A stretch of DNA of 11,085 nucleotides, from contig CAYMLL010000262.1 in the NCBI GenBank assembly GCA_964390645.1, forward strand, positions 1 to 11,085, written 5' to 3'. The translations under genes were made by a program, and so were the position numbers. Numbering within the stretch: the stretch's first letter is position 1; each line of letters opens with the position of its first letter. Below are positions 7,236-11,085 of this stretch, one piece after another. The notes beneath the pieces are model-generated. The model saw only the letters and a list, made by a program, of their open reading frames with translations, had not been told where the DNA came from and searched no databases. This stretch comes from CAYMLL01 sp964390645 (GTDB lineage Bacteria > Planctomycetota > UBA8108).

Positions 7236-8221
7236 CGCAGGCGCACCCTCGGATCGACGATGGCGTGGAGAATGTCGGCGACGAGGCTTCCGATCACGAC
7301 GACAACGGACGATATCAGGACGATCGCCGTGACCAGCAGGTCGTCCTTTCCGGCGACCGCCTCGAGAAGCTCCCGTCCCATCCCGGGCCACGAGAAGATC
7401 GACTCGATCACGACCGATCCGGAAACGAGAAACGGCAGGCTGAGGCCGAGCAGGGTGATCGTCGGTGCGAGCGAGTTCGGCAGGGCGTGTCGGATGATCA
7501 CGCGGCGTTCGGCAAGACCCTTGGCGCGAGCCGTGCGCACGAAGTCCTGATCGAGGGTGTCGATCATCGCGGCCCTCTGGAAGCGTGCGGTCGCGGCGGC
7601 CCCACCGACGCCGAGAACCAGCGCCGGCAGCGCGAGGTGGTGGAGAAAATCGATGAAGCCCGCGAGGTCGGCGTTCCAGGTCTGTCCCGGGGTGTTCATC
7701 CCGGCGGTGGGGAAGATCCGCCACGAGACGCCGAGGAGAAAGACGGCGACCAGGGCGACCCAGAACGTCGGCATCGAGTAGACGAACAGCGAAGCGGATG
7801 TGATGCGGCGGTCGAGTGGTGATCCTCGCCGTGCGGCGCACAGGGCTCCGAGCCCGACGCCGAGGAGGAAGTCGATGATCAGGGCGGCTCCGGCGAGGAG
7901 CAGAGTGTTCCGCAGGGGCACGAGGAGAAAGGCGCCGATGGGGCTCCTGCGGGAGACGGAAAAGCCCGGGTCGAAGGTGAGCCCGTCGGACTCCGACCAG
8001 AACATGCGGCGAAGCTGTACGAGGTACCGCTCGTGCGCGGGCCGGTCGTAGCCCCACTCCTCCCGCAGTCGTTCGACGTCTCCGGGGTCGGTTCTGGGAT
8101 CGAGGAGCAGATCGCTGAACGGATCTCCGGGGGCGAGATTCACCGTGAAGAACGTCATGGTGTAGACGCCCCAGACGATCAGGAGCCCGATCAGCGCGCG
8201 GCGAACGACGTACGCGGTCAC
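7232..8221 (-). CDS. DppB-type ABC transporter permease (oligopeptide/nickel family)
   Basis: This 329-residue inner-membrane permease starts with GTG (8221-8219). The N-terminus MTAYVVRRALIGLLIVWGVY is typical of DppB/OppB proteins, and no in-frame ATG, GTG or TTG lies between the preceding in-frame stop and this codon. Hydrophobic segments lie at about 9-28, 97-128, 145-168, 195-212, 255-275 and 295-320. The coupling loop is at about 225-252 (DFVRTARAKGLAERRVIIRH followed by ALPNS). IESIFSWPGMGRELLEAV (272-289) is a strong family signature. A GAGAGG sequence stands about 13 nt before the GTG, farther than ideal. The gene follows the binding-protein gene by 26 nt and overlaps the next permease gene by 4 bp, so the three are almost certainly co-transcribed. 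It pairs with the DppC-type subunit to form the transmembrane channel; peptide, nickel, sugar or other substrates remain possible. Confidence 0.95.
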   Translation of the reverse strand: MTAYVVRRALIGLLIVWGVYTMTFFTVNLAPGDPFSDLLLDPRTDPGDVERLREEWGYDRPAHERYLVQLRRMFWSESDGLTFDPGFSVSRRSPIGAFLLVPLRNTLLLAGAALIIDFLLGVGLGALCAARRGSPLDRRITSASLFVYSMPTFWVALVAVFLLGVSWRIFPTAGMNTPGQTWNADLAGFIDFLHHLALPALVLGVGGAAATARFQRAAMIDTLDQDFVRTARAKGLAERRVIIRHALPNSLAPTITLLGLSLPFLVSGSVVIESIFSWPGMGRELLEAVAGKDDLLVTAIVLISSVVVVIGSLVADILHAIVDPRVRLR

Positions 8222-8247
8222 GTGTCCAGAAAGACCTCTCGCATCAA

Positions 8248-10050
8248 TCAGTCAGAGAACCACCATGTGGGAAGGTTGTCGTAGACGCTGACGATCGTCG
8301 CGCGCACGTTCTGGAGGCGCTTGTTGCACGCTGCGATCCCCCGCTCCTCGTAGAGCATCGTCACCGGTTGGTCCCGGTGGATGATCACCTGGATCTCGTC
8401 CCACAGCTTCTTCGCTTCTGCCGGGTCGAAGACGTGCCGCACGCGCTCCAGGAGGGCGTCAACCTCCGGGCTCTCGTACTGCGCGAAGTTCGCGCCATCG
8501 CCGATGGAGCGTGAATGAAAGAACGGCCAGAGGTCGACCTTGGTCGGAGCGTTCATCCCCAGAAGGGCGGCGTCGAAGGAGTGCTCCCGGATCACCTTGA
8601 CGGAGAGGTCGCGGCGGGGAACGAGGGTCACGGTGACCGTGACGCCGATCTCCTCGAGTCGTCTGCGAATGTCCTCACAGATGTCGGCGCGGGTCCGGTG
8701 CCCCTGGTTCGACAGGAGCTCGAACGCGAGGGGCTCTCCGTCGCGCTCGAGGACGCCGGTCGAGCCGGGAGCGAATCCAGCTTCCGCCAGGAGGCGTCGG
8801 GCGGTGTCCTGGTCGAAGGGGAGTGGCCGGATGTCCTTGTTGCTGGCCCAGAAACAGGACGGTACGGCCGCGGCCGCTACCTTCGACCTCTGCGAGAACT
8901 CGGCAGCGACGATGTTCGTCCGGTGGATCGCGTGAGTCATGGCGGTACGGACTCGCGGGTCGTCGAAGGGCGGCCGGCGGTTGTTCCAGGCGACGAAACC
9001 GTAGCTGCGCGACTGGTAGGTCAGCACGCAGGTCGCAGGGTTCGTCTTCACCCGCGCTGCCTTGTCGAACGGCACCTTTCGCAGGACGTCGAGCTCGCCG
9101 GAGATCAGCGCCTCGATCATCGGGTCGGTGCTCGCGAAGGCGCGGAAGTGAACCCGCTCGATGTACGGCTTTCCGTCGTCCCAGAAGTCCGGATTGCGTA
9201 CCAGGGTGACGAGCTCGTTGTGCTTGTAGGCCTCGAGGCGAAAAGGGCCTCCTCCGACCTTCGCCAGCTCGATCCACTTGCCCGCCCGTGTGCTCCAGGT
9301 CTCGAAGGGGATCTTCGAGAGGATGTGTTCCGGGACGATGTAGATGTCCGAGATGTCCAGGAGGTTGTAAGGAGAGCCCGTCGCGAAATGGACCTCACAC
9401 TCGCGGGGCCCGTGGATCTCGACGTCCTCGACGTTCGTGACCAGGGAGCGGTGTCTCCAGTTGATCAGCTTGCTGCGGGCGGCCTCCCACGAGAACCGCA
9501 CGTCCTCGGCGGAGATCGGCGTGCCGTCCGACCATCTCGACTCTCGCAGGGTCAGCTGAACGGTCTTGCCGTCTGCCGAGGGCTTCCAGCTCTCGGCGAT
9601 GTTCGGTCGCAAGGTCGGGGGGCCCTGGTGGGCGTTGGGCTCCTCGTACGCCAGACGGGGAAAGATCAGGTCGAGGACGTTGCGCTCCTCCGCTCCCACC
9701 GTGGACACGTAGGGATTGAAGGAGTCCATGTCCCCGAAGAGCGCCAGACGGAGCTCGCCGCCACGTCGAGGCTCGCTACCCTCGCGCGCCGGCTTCCAGA
9801 CCCACGCGCCGTCGCCGTGATACTCGTCCGGACCCGAGAGCCAGCCGGCGTCCGGGTCGTCGCTGTCGAGCAGCTTGACGATACCGACCACAGCGGCGAC
9901 TCCGACGGCGACGAGAGCGAACAGGATCTTCGCCGTACGACTTCGGTTCTTGCCCGGGGGGAGGGGCTGGGAGTGGCTCATGGCGTCAACGAGGTCCGTG
10001 GATTCGCTCCACGACGACCCAGTATGCGACGGAGAGCCTTGCGGGCGCAT
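8248..10050 (-). CDS. Family-5 extracellular solute-binding protein (SBP_bac_5, DppA/OppA-like), membrane-anchored
   Basis: This is the substrate receptor of the ABC importer encoded downstream, facing the periplasm. From the ATG at 10050 it is 600 residues. That start has GGAG 5 nt upstream (10059-10056) and leaves 17 nt after the preceding stop. An alternative ATG at 9981 gives 577 residues and the shorter N-terminus MSHSQPLPPGKNRS but lacks a clear ribosome-binding site. In 600-residue numbering, one hydrophobic helix lies at about 41-61. No lipobox cysteine follows, so it looks like an uncleaved anchor rather than a lipoprotein. Family-5 signatures are RRGGELRLALFGDMDSFNPY (96-115), SRWSDGTPISAEDVRFSWEA (171-190), FRLEAYKHNELVTLVRNPDF, then NNRRPPFDDPRVRTAMTHAI, and near the end LWDEIQVIIHRDQPVTMLYE. 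The domain appears complete to its stop. Ligand type cannot be assigned from these motifs, since the family binds peptides, nickel, haem and oligosaccharides. Confidence 0.93.
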   Translation of the reverse strand: MRPQGSPSHTGSSWSESTDLVDAMSHSQPLPPGKNRSRTAKILFALVAVGVAAVVGIVKLLDSDDPDAGWLSGPDEYHGDGAWVWKPAREGSEPRRGGELRLALFGDMDSFNPYVSTVGAEERNVLDLIFPRLAYEEPNAHQGPPTLRPNIAESWKPSADGKTVQLTLRESRWSDGTPISAEDVRFSWEAARSKLINWRHRSLVTNVEDVEIHGPRECEVHFATGSPYNLLDISDIYIVPEHILSKIPFETWSTRAGKWIELAKVGGGPFRLEAYKHNELVTLVRNPDFWDDGKPYIERVHFRAFASTDPMIEALISGELDVLRKVPFDKAARVKTNPATCVLTYQSRSYGFVAWNNRRPPFDDPRVRTAMTHAIHRTNIVAAEFSQRSKVAAAAVPSCFWASNKDIRPLPFDQDTARRLLAEAGFAPGSTGVLERDGEPLAFELLSNQGHRTRADICEDIRRRLEEIGVTVTVTLVPRRDLSVKVIREHSFDAALLGMNAPTKVDLWPFFHSRSIGDGANFAQYESPEVDALLERVRHVFDPAEAKKLWDEIQVIIHRDQPVTMLYEERGIAACNKRLQNVRATIVSVYDNLPTWWFSD

Positions 10051-10055
10051 CCGTT

Positions 10056-10059
10056 CTCC
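10056..10059 (-). promoter_or_regulatory. Ribosome-binding site favouring the upstream start of the solute-binding protein
   Basis: On the minus strand GGAG lies 5 nt before the ATG at 10050-10048. No comparable purine-rich box precedes the alternative ATG at 9981-9979; the nearest GGAG there is about 25 nt away. This is the main reason to prefer the longer protein. The 23 extra codons have somewhat lower G/C at third positions than the rest of the gene, so the choice is not certain. Confidence 0.5.
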
Positions 10060-10067
10060 GGGGAAAA

Positions 10068-11085
10068 TCACTTTGCGGACTTTTCTTTCCCCGCTCCGAA
10101 AGGCTCGTCGGCGGGTGCGGCGACGGACAGCCACAGCCGCCGTGCAGTCCGCCGTGTGCCCGGAAATCGGACTTCGGCCTCCCGTGTCGTGGTCTCTCCG
10201 TCGCTGTTCTCCGACCTGCCGACGATGCGCAGCGGCGCCACGAAGGGGCCGAACGCGGCGTCGAAGGAGAGCTTGACGACCTTGGCGCTCGGCTTTCCGT
10301 TGGTGGAGCGGACGGATGCGACCCGGACGCCCGGAGGGAGGTCCACGCCGGCGACCTCGATCTCGCCGGCGAATCCGTCGTCGCGGTGCACGGTCACGGA
10401 GAGCTCCGCCGGCTTTCCAGGGGCCAGAGCTATCTCGGTCACGGCGACCTCGAGACGGAAGCCGGGACGCGGTGGGGTGACGTCGAGGCGGTAGACGTAC
10501 CTCAGCCCGCCGTGCCTGTAGAGATCGCGCAGCTCGATCCGGAACTCACCGTTCGCGGGCGCCGCGAAGACCGTCTCGCAGTCCTTGCCGCCTCCGGAGT
10601 CGTCGGTGCGAACGAGCTGCTTCCCGGTTCCGTCGAGCACCCGGAGCACCGGATCGAGCAGGGAGCCGAGCTGGCGGGCCATCACGCGAAGACGGACACG
10701 CTCGCCTTTCTTCATCCTTACCGTGTAGATATCGAGCTCCGCCGAACGCGATATGTGACCGGAGATCGTGATCGGGGGCTCGATCGTGCGAGCGGCGCCC
10801 ACGGCGATGGACGACTCGACTTGACTCGGTCGATCGACGACGGACAGCGGTGCCAGATTCGCCACTTCGCCCTCCGTCGTCGGGAGCACATGGCTGCTCG
10901 CCTGCCGGACGAGCCCTACCCGACGGGACGCCTCCGGGATGTTCCAGCCGACGAGCTCAACCTCTCCTAGCTCTCCGCGCGACACGCACAGCGGTTCGCT
11001 GTGGTCGACGAAGGCGCCGGTCGTGAGTGTCATGCGGTAGACAAAACCCTCCGCGCCGGCGAAGCCGATGGTCGAGTTGGGCGTG
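10068..11085 (-). CDS. PPC-domain secreted protein (5'-partial)
   Basis: The frame is open to the right edge: upstream of the internal ATG at 11033 it continues without a stop as TPNSTIGFAGAEGFVYR. The true start and any signal peptide are therefore outside the window, and 338 residues are visible. Visible residues 18-50 (MTLTTGAFVDHSEPL, VELVGWNIP) resemble the region before PPC domains in large planctomycete secreted proteins, as I recall them. A PPC domain follows at about 103-203, with LDIYTVRMKKGERVRLRVMA, LDPVLRVLDGTGKQLVRTDD and a closing FRIELRD and YVYRLDVTP. PPC is a beta-sandwich common at the ends of secreted enzymes. After it comes a beta-rich, Ig-like segment (about 207-310, APGKPAELSVTVHRDDGFAG), then a short basic end, EKSAK. 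No protease or other catalytic motif is visible. The stop is 17 nt before the preferred start of the solute-binding protein, so it appears to be the first or an early gene of the transporter operon. Confidence 0.88.
   Translation of the reverse strand, partial: TPNSTIGFAGAEGFVYRMTLTTGAFVDHSEPLCVSRGELGEVELVGWNIPEASRRVGLVRQASSHVLPTTEGEVANLAPLSVVDRPSQVESSIAVGAARTIEPPITISGHISRSAELDIYTVRMKKGERVRLRVMARQLGSLLDPVLRVLDGTGKQLVRTDDSGGGKDCETVFAAPANGEFRIELRDLYRHGGLRYVYRLDVTPPRPGFRLEVAVTEIALAPGKPAELSVTVHRDDGFAGEIEVAGVDLPPGVRVASVRSTNGKPSAKVVKLSFDAAFGPFVAPLRIVGRSENSDGETTTREAEVRFPGTRRTARRLWLSVAAPADEPFGAGKEKSAK

Noticed and set aside
5982..7550. 522-codon open frame on the plus strand opposite the two permease genes
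   Set aside because: Very hydrophilic Glu/Asp/Arg/Gly-rich product that mirrors clear membrane-protein genes with family hallmarks.
7236..8057. Longer N-terminal extension of the DppC-type gene back to 8057
   Set aside because: The extra residues are an out-of-frame reading of the DppB-type gene. The ATGA overlap at 7235-7232 and the start of the hydrophobic topology fix the true start.
8218..8244. Eight-codon ATG frame (minus strand) spanning the gap before the DppB-type gene, ending in TGA over its GTG start
   Set aside because: It could act as a coupling leader peptide, but an ORF this short is expected by chance and no ribosome-binding site is evident for it.
8515..10494. 659-codon open frame on the plus strand opposite the binding-protein and PPC genes
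   Set aside because: It spans two real genes and the gap between them and shows no recognisable domain; antisense shadow.

Overview
The window is high-GC DNA from a bacterium that is most probably a planctomycete or a close relative (inference). Three of its five proteins have family signatures I associate with Planctomycetota: a secreted protein whose mature end reads CSVPVFRYALERW, a giant secreted beta-propeller protein with an embedded methyltransferase-like fold and a malectin-like tail, and a secreted protein with a PPC (bacterial pre-peptidase C-terminal) domain. Every long gene shows strong G/C preference at third codon positions. I see no rRNA, tRNA, CRISPR array, integrase, transposase or insertion-sequence end.

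Layout. (1) Positions 1-1208, minus strand: an exported protein of unknown function, with its 3' end beyond the left edge. Its C-terminal part runs into in-frame 15-bp tandem repeats. (2) 1209-1411: a divergent intergenic gap that should hold the promoters of the genes on both sides. (3) 1412-6073, plus strand: one secreted protein of about 1553 residues with PQQ-like propeller blades, a Rossmann/methyltransferase-like segment, more blades, a cysteine motif and a malectin-like domain. (4) 6074-6104: a 31-bp convergent gap with a weak hairpin. (5) 6105-11085, minus strand: an apparent four-gene operon, in transcription order a PPC-domain protein (5' end beyond the right edge), a family-5 oligopeptide-type solute-binding protein, a DppB-type permease and a DppC-type permease. 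Gaps are 17 nt (or 86 nt with the alternative start) and 26 nt, then an ATGA overlap.

How the genes fit together. The binding protein and two permeases make the extracytoplasmic and membrane parts of a peptide/nickel-type ABC importer. The DppD/DppF-type ATPases are not in the window, and the transcript meets a convergent gene right after the second permease. The large propeller protein, the PPC protein and the left-edge protein all appear to act outside the cytoplasm, but nothing in the sequence gives their substrates. The most interesting points are the multidomain propeller protein, the uncharacterised left-edge family with its expanding repeats, and a peptide transporter that lacks ATPases and appears co-transcribed with a PPC-domain protein.
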